NCBI GenBank assembly: GCA_937915735.1
Contig: CALGGS010000013.1
Coordinates: forward strand, 1-50,150
Length of the DNA: 50,150 nucleotides
Direction: 5' to 3'
From: an uncultured Treponema sp.
GTDB taxonomy: Bacteria > Spirochaetota > Spirochaetia > Treponematales > Treponemataceae
The translations under genes were made by a program, and so were the position numbers. Positions 42,621 to 49,948 of the stretch are shown here, in pieces (the first letter of the stretch is position 1; each line of letters begins with the position of its first letter). The notes beneath the pieces are model-generated. The model ran no database searches, was not told where the DNA came from, and saw only the letters and a program-made list of their open reading frames with translations.

Positions 42621-42661
42621 TATGGCGGAGATTTAAAGTGCCACTTAAAATCTCCGCCATA
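42621..42661. repeat. 41-nt near-perfect palindrome
   Basis: Left arm 42621-42640 (TATGGCGGAGATTT...) and right arm 42642-42661 (...AAATCTCCGCCATA) are reverse complements over 20 bp with a single mismatch and one central base. There is no T-tract. It would extrude as a cruciform or form a long RNA hairpin. It lies 18 bp before the start of the broken ATPase gene. Confidence 0.75.
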
Positions 42662-42679
42662 ATCATCTATATTAAAAAT

Positions 42680-43533
42680 ATGATTGCAAGACAAATCAGC
42701 CAGAAAATTATAGATTTGGCAAATACATACTTTTCAGAATAAAGCTGGACCGGGATGCACAGCTTATAGCAGGAGGCATGCCCTACCTCTACGCAGAAAA
42801 AGGAATCAATCCCTTTGAATACTACAAGAACTATGTAGCAACATATCTGGAACGGGACCTTGCACAGATTGGAGCCGTACAGGATTTAATGCGCTTTGAA
42901 AATTTCATGCGTCTGCTTGCAGGAAGAACAGGTCAGCTTGTAAATAATTCCGCCATTGCAAATGAAACAGGTGTTTCAAGTGTAACCATAGGCTCATGGA
43001 TTTCTATTCTTGAAGCCTCTCATTTAGTCTATATATTAAAGCCATGGTTCACAAACAGGACAAGCCAGGTAGTAAAAACTCCAAAAATCTATTTCTGTGA
43101 CACAGGACTTGCTTCCTACCTGCTGGGGATTGAAAAACAGTCCCAAATGCAAAGGGATCCCATTTTAGGAAATCTGTTTGAAAATCTCGTCATAACCGAA
43201 GCACTTAAGGCCAGGCAGAACAGCGGTGCAGAACCAAACTTACATTTTTTCAGAAACAGCAAGGGGCTTGAGGCTGACCTCATTCTAAAGAAAGAAAACA
43301 AACTGCGGCTGTTTGAAATTAAATCCGGTAAAGCCCTGAACGATGAATTCACAAAAAACATGGATAAATTCATCACTCTATATAGTAATCATGTGGATGT
43401 TGAAAAGACACATGGGACTGTCATTTACAGCGGAGATGACTATTCATCATACAAAAATTACGCCTACGCAAATTTTCACAAAACTTATGAACTGTTTAGG
43501 AATGATGAAAAACCTTATGTGCTGGAGTTTTAG
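42680..43533 (+). pseudogene. AAA_14/DUF4143 ATPase gene with internal deletion
   Basis: From ATG 42680 a short frame reads MIARQISQKIIDLANTYF and stops; this looks like the N-terminus of AAA_14 ATPases. The continuation is in another frame from about 42736 (RIKLDRDAQLIAGGMPYLY) and runs to 43533 as an intact DUF4143 C-terminal half: YVATYLERD, RLLAGRTGQLVN, IYFCDTGLASYLLG, LFENLVITEAL, FFRNSKGLEADLIL and FEIKSGK. The whole P-loop ATPase part, including Walker A and B, is missing. A 251-residue protein could start at ATG 42778 but would lack ATP binding. Family members are poorly characterised and often sit in variable regions. Confidence 0.8.
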
Positions 43534-43541
43534 TTAAACCG

Positions 43542-43578
43542 CAAAAAAAAAGCCACCTGCTCGGGGGAACAGATGGCT
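43542..43578 (-). terminator. terminator of the glycan operon
   Basis: Minus strand: AGCCATCTG/CAGGTGGCT arms (43551-43578, one mismatch) around a GTTCCCCCGAG loop, followed by eight T (43543-43550). It lies 42 bp after the dehydratase stop. Confidence 0.8.
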
Positions 43579-43619
43579 TAAAACTTGAGTTGTAGGAAAT
43601 AAAAATTATCAGGCTTGAA

Positions 43620-44825
43620 TTACATTCTTCCGTCCAAAAATTTTCCTGTCTCCTTGTGATTGAAGTTTGGAATCATCCAGTTGAAAAGGTCGATTAATTC
43701 TCCCCTGCTCCACTCGCCTTTTTGCTTGAGGCTTGCAATCGTCTCCGTAAAATGAGAGAGTTTTGCCTCGTCAAAATCCACTGGATTTTTAATGATACCA
43801 AGGGACTCAAACTTATCCATTATCAGACTTTCTTTATCCGTGTAGAATTCCTCAAAATCTTTTTCGCCAGTGGTGTCGCTCTTGAAGAAGTAAACCGGAT
43901 ACTTGTGCTGGGCTTTAAGCTCGTTCACCCGGTGGCGGGCTTCGTCCTCTGTGGCGCACTGGACAGGCTCGTAACCTAAATTGCGAAGATATTTTTCTGC
44001 TATGCTGGAGAATGTAACAAGATTCAAATCGTGGTCAAGTTTCGGGAAGAAAACATCCCGGTTCTCACCGAGCAGGCAGGACATTACGCAAAGCTGACCA
44101 GCTTCTTTTGGAGTTACAAAATACCGGCGTACATCGTTAGGAGCACTCAAAGGCTGATTCTTATCCAGACGGCGGTTAAAGCCATAAAGCAGAGAACCGT
44201 CACTAAATGCGACATTTGCAAAACGGGCAGTAGAAACTGGCATTTCAACGGAACGCCGGTTTAAGAAAAATTCCATAATGCGTTTGCTGGCTCCCATCAT
44301 GTTCACAGGGTTTGCGGCCTTGTCGGTAGAGACGCAGAAATACTTTTTCGCACCACATTCCTTTGCCATAAGCATAGTGCTGTCGGTGTTGAAGATGTTC
44401 GTGTCTATCATGCGCATGAGGGTGTAAGGGTCTTTTTCAGAGCGGACATGCTTTAAGGCTGACGTGTTGAAAACATAATCATAGCCGCCGATACGTTTTT
44501 TCTGCTCGTTGATAAAGGCACGGAAAATCTCACTGCCACAGTCCAGGGCAAAGGTCGCAAACTCGCCGTCACCGTAGCCCACGGAAGAACGGATGTCACG
44601 GACAAGCTCCACCATGTTGTTCTCGCTGATGTCAACGACGTGCAGGACTTTGGGATTGCGTGCAAAAAGCTCGCGGCAGATTGCAGAACCAATTGTTCCG
44701 GCACCACCAATTACGAGAAAGCGAGAATTACGGATTGTTTCTGAAAGATATTCTTCATTAACGGCAATATCTTTTTCAAACAGGGGCGCAGTGCGTCCGA
44801 TGAGAGGAAGAATGTTGTCTTGCAT
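43620..44825 (-). CDS. UDP-N-acetylglucosamine 4,6-dehydratase-like (CapD/FlaA1 family)
   Basis: 401 residues. The Rossmann motif GGAGTIGS is at 40-47. The active region NTSALKHVRSEKDP and STDKAANPVNMMGASKR carries the extended-SDR features of CapD/PglF/FlaA1 enzymes. It has no N-terminal membrane part, unlike long PglF/CapD. The reaction would give the 4-keto-6-deoxy UDP-sugar used by the aminotransferase encoded just upstream. AAGGA precedes the ATG. The last 25 residues include FNWMIP, whose DNA is duplicated at 42548-42565. Exact stereochemistry cannot be told. Confidence 0.9.
   Translation of the reverse strand: MQDNILPLIGRTAPLFEKDIAVNEEYLSETIRNSRFLVIGGAGTIGSAICRELFARNPKVLHVVDISENNMVELVRDIRSSVGYGDGEFATFALDCGSEIFRAFINEQKKRIGGYDYVFNTSALKHVRSEKDPYTLMRMIDTNIFNTDSTMLMAKECGAKKYFCVSTDKAANPVNMMGASKRIMEFFLNRRSVEMPVSTARFANVAFSDGSLLYGFNRRLDKNQPLSAPNDVRRYFVTPKEAGQLCVMSCLLGENRDVFFPKLDHDLNLVTFSSIAEKYLRNLGYEPVQCATEDEARHRVNELKAQHKYPVYFFKSDTTGEKDFEEFYTDKESLIMDKFESLGIIKNPVDFDEAKLSHFTETIASLKQKGEWSRGELIDLFNWMIPNFNHKETGKFLDGRM
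43668..43685. repeat. 18-bp sequence shared with 42548-42565
   Basis: Part of the dehydratase coding region. The identical copy lies 1.1 kb away on the far side of the broken ATPase gene, in the same orientation. Confidence 0.65.
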
Positions 44826-44867
44826 GGGATTTGTCCTTGTTAGATATGTGATGAAAATAGAAAAGAA

Positions 44868-44894
44868 ACTCCCCGTTAATTATTAACGGGGAGT
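44868..44894 (-). terminator. strong hairpin between aminotransferase and dehydratase genes
   Basis: Perfect 12-bp arms ACTCCCCGTTAA (44868-44879) and TTAACGGGGAGT (44883-44894) with a 3-nt loop. On the minus strand TTCTTTTCTA follows, a T-rich but interrupted tract. It can act as a partial terminator that lowers dehydratase expression relative to upstream genes. Confidence 0.65.
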
Positions 44895-44914
44895 GACTAT
44901 ATTTTTAGAATTAA

Positions 44915-46066
44915 TTAAAAACTTGTTCTTACGCTTGAAGGGATATTTACCAAGTGATCTTCCAACCATTCTGCGTTTGGCATTTCTGTTTTTTCAAAGC
45001 GTTCGTATGGTGGCATTTTATACATCAATGTCCAGATTGGACGGGTTTGAACACCATTAGTGTTTGTGTATTCCAAAAATTCTTCACGTTCTTCGCGGTC
45101 TTTAAGGAAGATTGCGTTAAGCCAGTAATTTGCACGGCTGGTTTCTGTTTCTGTAACAAACGGAATTCCTAATTCTGCAAAGAACTTCTTGTACATAGCG
45201 GCAGTTTCACGCTTGTTTTCGATGATTTTATCAAAATATTCAAGCTGAGCTGCACCGATTGCGGCATTTACACCAGGCATACGGAGGTTCCAGCCGGCTT
45301 CTTTATGGTAGTAGCCCCACTTTGCAGGTTCTTTTGCTGTTGTAGAAAGATATTTTGCACGGGCTGCAAGTTCTTCATCATCGGTAATGAGCATTCCGCC
45401 ACCACCAGTTGTAAGCGTTTTGTTTCCGTTAAAGCTCAAAATACCGACTTTTCCAAAAGTTCCAGTATGTTTATTTTTATAAAATGAACCTACAGACTCA
45501 GCGGCATCTTCAATCAGCATGATATTATGCTCATCACAAATTGCTTTGATTTCATCAATGCGGCAAGGATGACCGAATGCATGCATGGGAACGCAGGCAG
45601 AAATTACACGGCCGGTATTTTTGTTAATGCACTTTCCGTCTTCCTGTTTTGTATTATTTTCCAGGAATTTTTTCAAAGATGAAGGTGACATTCCCATTGT
45701 ATCACGGTCCACATCAACATACACAGGAATCGCACCGCAGTTGACGATTACCGCGGAAGTTGCGGCAAAAGTAAGAGGCTGGGAAATAACTTCCTCACCA
45801 GGTTTTACGCCGGCAGCAATAAAAGCCATATGCAAGGCCTCAGTGCCGCTCACCATTGCAACCGCACATTTTGCACCAGTAAGCTTTTTTATGTGGTCTT
45901 CCATATCGGTAACAAAGTGGCTCACATAGGAAACAAACTTTGTGTCGATACACTCGTTCAAATATTTTTTCTCATTGCCCAAAAACTGTGGACAGTGCAA
46001 AAGCACGGGATCCATTTCTGGGTACAATGATTTGATGTAGTCAGTGATTTTTGAAAAATCTGCCAT
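44915..46066 (-). CDS. DegT/DnrJ/EryC1/StrS-family sugar aminotransferase
   Basis: 383 residues. PLP-enzyme signposts: SGTEALHMAF, the HAFGHPCRIDEI segment, IEDAAESVGS, and SFNGNKTLTTGGGG with the Schiff-base Lys216. It resembles LegC/PglE-type enzymes that aminate 4-keto-6-deoxy UDP-HexNAc. With the dehydratase and the initiating transferase it makes a bacillosamine-like or legionaminic-type route plausible. GGAG precedes the ATG. It follows the sugar transferase gene by 18 bp. Confidence 0.92.
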   Translation of the reverse strand: MADFSKITDYIKSLYPEMDPVLLHCPQFLGNEKKYLNECIDTKFVSYVSHFVTDMEDHIKKLTGAKCAVAMVSGTEALHMAFIAAGVKPGEEVISQPLTFAATSAVIVNCGAIPVYVDVDRDTMGMSPSSLKKFLENNTKQEDGKCINKNTGRVISACVPMHAFGHPCRIDEIKAICDEHNIMLIEDAAESVGSFYKNKHTGTFGKVGILSFNGNKTLTTGGGGMLITDDEELAARAKYLSTTAKEPAKWGYYHKEAGWNLRMPGVNAAIGAAQLEYFDKIIENKRETAAMYKKFFAELGIPFVTETETSRANYWLNAIFLKDREEREEFLEYTNTNGVQTRPIWTLMYKMPPYERFEKTEMPNAEWLEDHLVNIPSSVRTSF

Positions 46067-46084
46067 ATCTATTTCTCCTATCTT

Positions 46085-46753
46085 TTATCCAATATATTCT
46101 TTCAAATTCTCCGGCACAGGCGGTAAATCTTTTAACCACTTCTGCCAGGCTTTAGATTTTGGATTGAGCACAACCAGTACAGTTGCGAAAATAAGCTTAA
46201 AATAATTTGCTACATTTCTGTGTTCAACATACCAGCACTCAAGCAGCCCTTTATACGGCGTAATGATGTTGTCATGCACATTGTTCGGGTCTTCCACAGT
46301 ATGCAGAATATCTTCTTCATCACGGAAAACGACAGAACCGATTCCGCTCAAACCTGGAACGATTTTGTTAATCTGATTTTTTACCTCATCTGAATACAAA
46401 TCATAGTGTTTCTTTACAAAAGGACGATATCCGATAACGCTCATGTTTCCTATAAAGATGTTTATCAACTGAGGTAGTTCGTTGATTTTTGTTTTACGTA
46501 AAAACTTGCCCATAGGAAGAATTCGGGGGTCATCTTTGAGCGTTACAAGCCCGCCTTTCATGTTCGCTGAATCACGCATCATCGTGGCAAACTTAAACAC
46601 CTTAAAAGGCTTTCCGCCCTTGCCTATGCGTTCCTGCAAATAAAAAATGTCATGCTCACCCGTCAGCTTAAGACCAATCATAATGGGGAGCATAAACGGC
46701 AAGAGAACTAGCATAGCCAGCCCTGAAAAGAGGATGTCGAAAAAACGTGTCAT
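46085..46753 (-). CDS. initiating sugar-phosphate transferase (WcaJ/PglC-like)
   Basis: 222 residues from ATG 46753. One N-terminal membrane helix (about 5-28) is followed by the bacterial sugar-transferase core: FYLQERIGKGGKPFKVFKFATM, then LRKTKINELPQLINIF and MSVIGYRPF. It moves a sugar phosphate from a UDP-sugar onto undecaprenyl phosphate to begin glycan assembly at the inner membrane. AGGA nine bases before ATG 46753 supports this start; ATG 46807 would add 18 residues, has no ribosome site and lies in a hairpin of GTTGCAT repeats. Confidence 0.92.
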   Translation of the reverse strand: MTRFFDILFSGLAMLVLLPFMLPIMIGLKLTGEHDIFYLQERIGKGGKPFKVFKFATMMRDSANMKGGLVTLKDDPRILPMGKFLRKTKINELPQLINIFIGNMSVIGYRPFVKKHYDLYSDEVKNQINKIVPGLSGIGSVVFRDEEDILHTVEDPNNVHDNIITPYKGLLECWYVEHRNVANYFKLIFATVLVVLNPKSKAWQKWLKDLPPVPENLKEYIG

Positions 46754-46781
46754 GTGGGATTTTCCTATTATTTTTTTAGAA

Positions 46782-46819
46782 ATGCAACGTATTTTTTTTC
46801 GTTGCATTATCGTTGCATT
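46782..46819. repeat. ATGCAACG/CGTTGCAT repeats before the sugar transferase gene
   Basis: AATGCAACG and CGTTGCATT face each other around an A/T-rich loop, with another CGTTGCAT directly adjacent. The three copies lie in the 70-bp gap after the FemAB-like gene. Purpose unknown. Confidence 0.45.
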
Positions 46820-46823
46820 TTTG

Positions 46824-47709
46824 CTACGTCTTTTTGCACTCCCGTGCGATTTTTGTCATCAGGAGTACGCTTGAAATGTCGTACAGGATTTTCTTCTTTG
46901 ATTTTGAAAGCAGCGGATAAAGCGGCATCAGTAGAAACACCGCGACATTCATCAGAAGGCACATCCTTATATGCAGACGGCAATACGCCTTTCGGAACTT
47001 AAAATGCTCCTCAAGAAATTTTTCATTATTTGTTTTGTGATGCAAATTCCGCCAACCGCAACACACATATTTTTGATTCTCTTCCAGTTCTTTGCGAACA
47101 TCAAGCAAAAGCGCGTCTTCCAAAACATTTGCAACGTGTTTTTGCTCCCATTCAACCTTCACTTTTTGTACGCATTGATCTATGCAACCGTTTCCAGAAT
47201 CACTGTAAATTTTATAGCCGACCAATTCACCTTTTGAATTATCACTTTGGCGAACAAATGCCCCAAAAAATACAAATGCCTTCTCTTTATACCAAAATTT
47301 AAAATCCTCAAATGATACAGAAATCCGCTCTGCCTTATCATAGCCTTGCATTGATGAGCAAAAAACCGCGTACATTTCTTTTCTATATTCATCGGGATTG
47401 ATTTTTTCTACTACAAAACTTTCCCTGCCACGCCGTATCTGCCTTCTTGCATTGCTTGAAAGCTCCTCAAAGCAATACCCCTTGTCTTTTATCACATACC
47501 AGAACGGTGTTTCCTTCTGGATGTCAAAATCGGTTGTGTAAAGGGCAAAGAAAACCTTTTCCTTTACAAGGAACTTGAAAAGGTTGCGCTCCGAGATAAA
47601 CCCCAGCGCTTCTTTTGAGGGCGGAATGTGCGGCGGGTTCGTCGTTATGAGCACGTGATTATAGCACGTCCACTCTGCCCCCCCAGTTCATATGTTTAGT
47701 AGTTTTCAT
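46824..47709 (-). CDS. FemAB/GNAT-like acyltransferase, frame-off at a G7 tract (phase-variable candidate)
   Basis: The true start is ATG 47709 with AAGGA seven bases upstream. Its frame reads MKTTKHMNW and then hits a G7 run (47678-47684) and stops within 9 codons. Removing one G (G6) joins it to the long frame below and gives 294 residues starting MKTTKHMNWGAEWTCYNH. The neighbouring paralogue begins MNTTKRINRRGQTRKWQCYQY, so the repaired start is right. The body shows FWYVIKDKGY, LSSNARRQIRRGRESFVV and EEHFKFRKAYCRL. A GTG at 47654 could start a truncated form. FemAB/GNAT assignment is from pattern only. Confidence 0.8.
47678..47684 (-). repeat. poly-G tract (G7) at the 5' end of the FemAB-like gene
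   Basis: Seven C on the given strand. The tract is at codon 9 to 11 of the gene; G6 or G9 would be in frame, G7 is not. Confidence 0.85.
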
Positions 47710-47721
47710 AGAATATCCTTA

Positions 47722-48220
47722 TTATTTCTTCGCAAATCTATCTATTTTGTAGACGTGAAGCTTTGTCTTGTATCCTATTCCCAAAAAAGTGAACCCCGCT
47801 TTTTGGATTCCGCGGCGGCTTGCGGTGTTTGTTTCGGAACAGATTATGTAAAAAGCACTTGCCGTAGGAATGTCGTTCATAATGTAGGTAAGCAGATAGG
47901 GATAAAGCCCCTTGCCGCGGAATTCCGGCTCGGTAAAACACGGGCCTATATGGAGCGATTTTTTTCCCATAAACGGAAATTTGTAGATTTTCGGCATAAC
48001 CTCCGCCCGCGCAATATCCCTGCCATCCAAAATAATTTTATATACTATATATTTGTACCCCCCCCGTCATTTTGGCGAGGAGCTTCCATATATGGGAGCG
48101 AAGGGATTTTCCGCCGTATTCCTTTGAGACGAAAAGCCTGTCACTGCCGTCAAAAGTTTTGTGCATAAGAACCGGGGGAATCCCATACTCCCGCTCAATT
48201 TTGAAAAAAAGCCTTTCCAT
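47722..48220 (-). CDS. GNAT acetyltransferase, frame-off at a G8 tract (phase-variable candidate)
   Basis: ATG 48220 has GGAGG four bases upstream and starts MERLFFKIEREYG. The frame reads to LLAKMTGG, where a G8 run (48058-48065) throws it into VQIYSI and a stop. With seven G it continues GGYKYIVYKIILDGRDIA and on to 47722, giving 165 residues. The downstream part has the GNAT acetyl-CoA motif (TEPEFRGKGLYPYLL) and IICSETNTASRRGIQKAGF. The two halves are thus one gene switched off by a single base. It lies between two longer acyltransferase-like paralogues, 8 bp after the first. Confidence 0.82.
48058..48065 (-). repeat. poly-G tract (G8) inside the GNAT gene
   Basis: Eight C on the given strand. 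G7 or G10 restores the full acetyltransferase frame. Confidence 0.88.
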
Positions 48221-48228
48221 TGTCCCTC

Positions 48229-49104
48229 CTATTTTGAAGCGAACGAATCCATTTTTAGGACGCAATATAAGTTGTATAAGAATGAATTTTCTGTATGCTC
48301 AAAAAGCTTTCTAAAAGGTTTTAATATTTTAACAATGATTCCAAAAGGAAATCTGTACACCACGCGGAGCTTTGCGTAAGCCTTACGAAAGCCGAAATAT
48401 TTTTCAAGATAAGCATTAAAGTTTGTTTCGTGTTTTATGCTGCGACTTCCGTTGGTAATAATAACCTCGCCCGATTTCAGTTTTTCGTTCCAGTCGTTCA
48501 GCATACAGTCAACAAGAGCGGCATTAGAACGACACTTTTCATATTCTGGATTTGTTTTCTGTAGAGTCATCTTTACAAATCTTCCACGGATTGTAACCAG
48601 TGCAAAACCTATCAGTAAATCTTTCTCGTTTTCAAAAGCCGCATACACACGAAAATTTTCAGAAGCCCAGTTTCGTACATCAGTTTCAAATTTTGGGTAG
48701 TCAAAAGTGTGCGGACGATATTTTTCAGGATAAGCAGAAAATGATTTCTTAAAACATTCAAAAAGTGAATCCACATAATCTACAGGATTTATTCTCACAG
48801 CATAGCAGTGTTTTTTGAATGAAACCACATTTCGCCTGTCATGGCTATTTAATTTCGATAAATCATATTCATCGTCTTTTATCGTAAACCACCATTCTGT
48901 CGGCTCAGATACATCAAAGGCTGTAATATACTGAGCAAAAAATGCCTTCTGCTTTTTATGATTCTGCAGGAACTCACTTTCAATCTGCTTAAAAGATAGT
49001 TTTTCTTCTTCAGGAGTTTCATAATCCTCACGAATGTAGCAATACTGATAGCATTGCCACTTGCGAGTTTGCCCCCTCCTGTTTATACGTTTAGTAGTAT
49101 TCAT
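48229..49104 (-). CDS. FemAB/GNAT-like acyltransferase (intact paralogue)
   Basis: 291 residues from ATG 49104. It is a clear paralogue of the gene at 46824-47709: WWFTIKDDEYDLSKLNSHDRRN against FWYVIKDKGYCFEELSSNARRQ, and KYFGFRKAYAKLRV against EHFKFRKAYCRLHI. The ribosome site AGGAAGAG is rather distant; the N-terminus was chosen by paralogue alignment. A frame upstream to 49143 overlaps the glycosyltransferase. Near its start AGGAGGGGG is a shorter, interrupted G run and the frame is intact. It probably acylates a sugar or aminoacylates a glycan; substrate unknown. Confidence 0.82.
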   Translation of the reverse strand: MNTTKRINRRGQTRKWQCYQYCYIREDYETPEEEKLSFKQIESEFLQNHKKQKAFFAQYITAFDVSEPTEWWFTIKDDEYDLSKLNSHDRRNVVSFKKHCYAVRINPVDYVDSLFECFKKSFSAYPEKYRPHTFDYPKFETDVRNWASENFRVYAAFENEKDLLIGFALVTIRGRFVKMTLQKTNPEYEKCRSNAALVDCMLNDWNEKLKSGEVIITNGSRSIKHETNFNAYLEKYFGFRKAYAKLRVVYRFPFGIIVKILKPFRKLFEHTENSFLYNLYCVLKMDSFASK

Positions 49105-49108
49105 AAAG

Positions 49109-49945
49109 CTATTTACTCTTCCTAAACAACTTCTGGAAAACAAATCCTCTCAGCCAGTTGGGCATAAGAACTTGGACACCCAACCGAATCATTACATTCA
49201 CGCAGTAACGGGGAAAGGCAATAATTCCATGGCTCAGCATCCACCTTTGAAGTTTTGCTTCGCTCTTAAAATATTTCCAACCACCACGTCGTTTGTACAT
49301 TTCTTCACCAACGCGAACATAAACAAGCGTATCTGGAAGATTATGAAAAAATACGTTATTTAAAATCATACGACAATACAAATAATAATCCTCGTTATAA
49401 TGCCAGTCCTGATAGTTTCCTGCTTTTAGAACATCGGTCTTTTTTACAATTATAGACATATGATTAAAAGGACATCGTTTTTTCAAATATCTTTTTATTG
49501 ATAAGTCATTTTCTGGTACAATACGCTTCCCAACGATATTATCCATTGAACCAATAAATTCTTCTATTTGTCCACCAAGCACAGAAACTTCAGGATGATC
49601 AGAAATAAATGCAAACTGCTTTTCAAATCTGTCTGGAACAGAAATATCGTCTGCATCCATAATTGCAATCCAGTCATATTTGGCATACATGACAGCTAGG
49701 GCATGAGCCATGCCCAGGCCCTTGTTCTGCTCACTCCGCAGAACAAGGGCCTGGTATTCACTCTCAAATCGCGTCACCACATCATCCAATTCGGGCGGAA
49801 TCGGACCGTCCACAGTAATGATTATTTCATCAGGGCGCACAGTCTGATTGTAAATACTTAAAAAAGCCGTCTCAAAATCTTTCGGATTGTCGTTTTTGTA
49901 ACATCCGATAGTTGCACTAAATTTTGGAAATATTTTTTCTGACAT
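49109..49945 (-). CDS. family 2 glycosyltransferase
   Basis: 278 residues. A GT-A fold start (FSATIGCYKNDNPKDFETAFLSI), EIIITVDG, the nucleotide/metal motif MDADD (97-100) and NEDYYLYCRM are classic GT2 features. The C-terminus ends in basic and hydrophobic helices (MPNWLRGFVFQKLFRKSK), suggesting membrane association. It adds a sugar to a lipid-linked glycan. The start is the ATG at 49945, 3 bp after the LicD-like stop; the next gene starts 4 bp after its stop. Confidence 0.92.
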   Translation of the reverse strand: MSEKIFPKFSATIGCYKNDNPKDFETAFLSIYNQTVRPDEIIITVDGPIPPELDDVVTRFESEYQALVLRSEQNKGLGMAHALAVMYAKYDWIAIMDADDISVPDRFEKQFAFISDHPEVSVLGGQIEEFIGSMDNIVGKRIVPENDLSIKRYLKKRCPFNHMSIIVKKTDVLKAGNYQDWHYNEDYYLYCRMILNNVFFHNLPDTLVYVRVGEEMYKRRGGWKYFKSEAKLQRWMLSHGIIAFPRYCVNVMIRLGVQVLMPNWLRGFVFQKLFRKSK

Positions 49946-49948
49946 ATA

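Noticed and set aside
42479..42694. N-terminal extension of the repeat-rich secreted protein to 42694
   Set aside because: The added 72 residues read through an orphan terminator and the dehydratase remnant, and the signal peptide starts cleanly at 42478.
46824..47654. A normal gene starting at GTG 47654
   Set aside because: The paralogue shows conserved sequence upstream (WTCYNH region), and the only good ribosome site belongs to ATG 47709 across the G7 tract.
47722..48265. Two separate small genes either side of 48058
   Set aside because: One frame lacks the GNAT catalytic half and the other lacks a start; they join perfectly with one G fewer at the G8 run.
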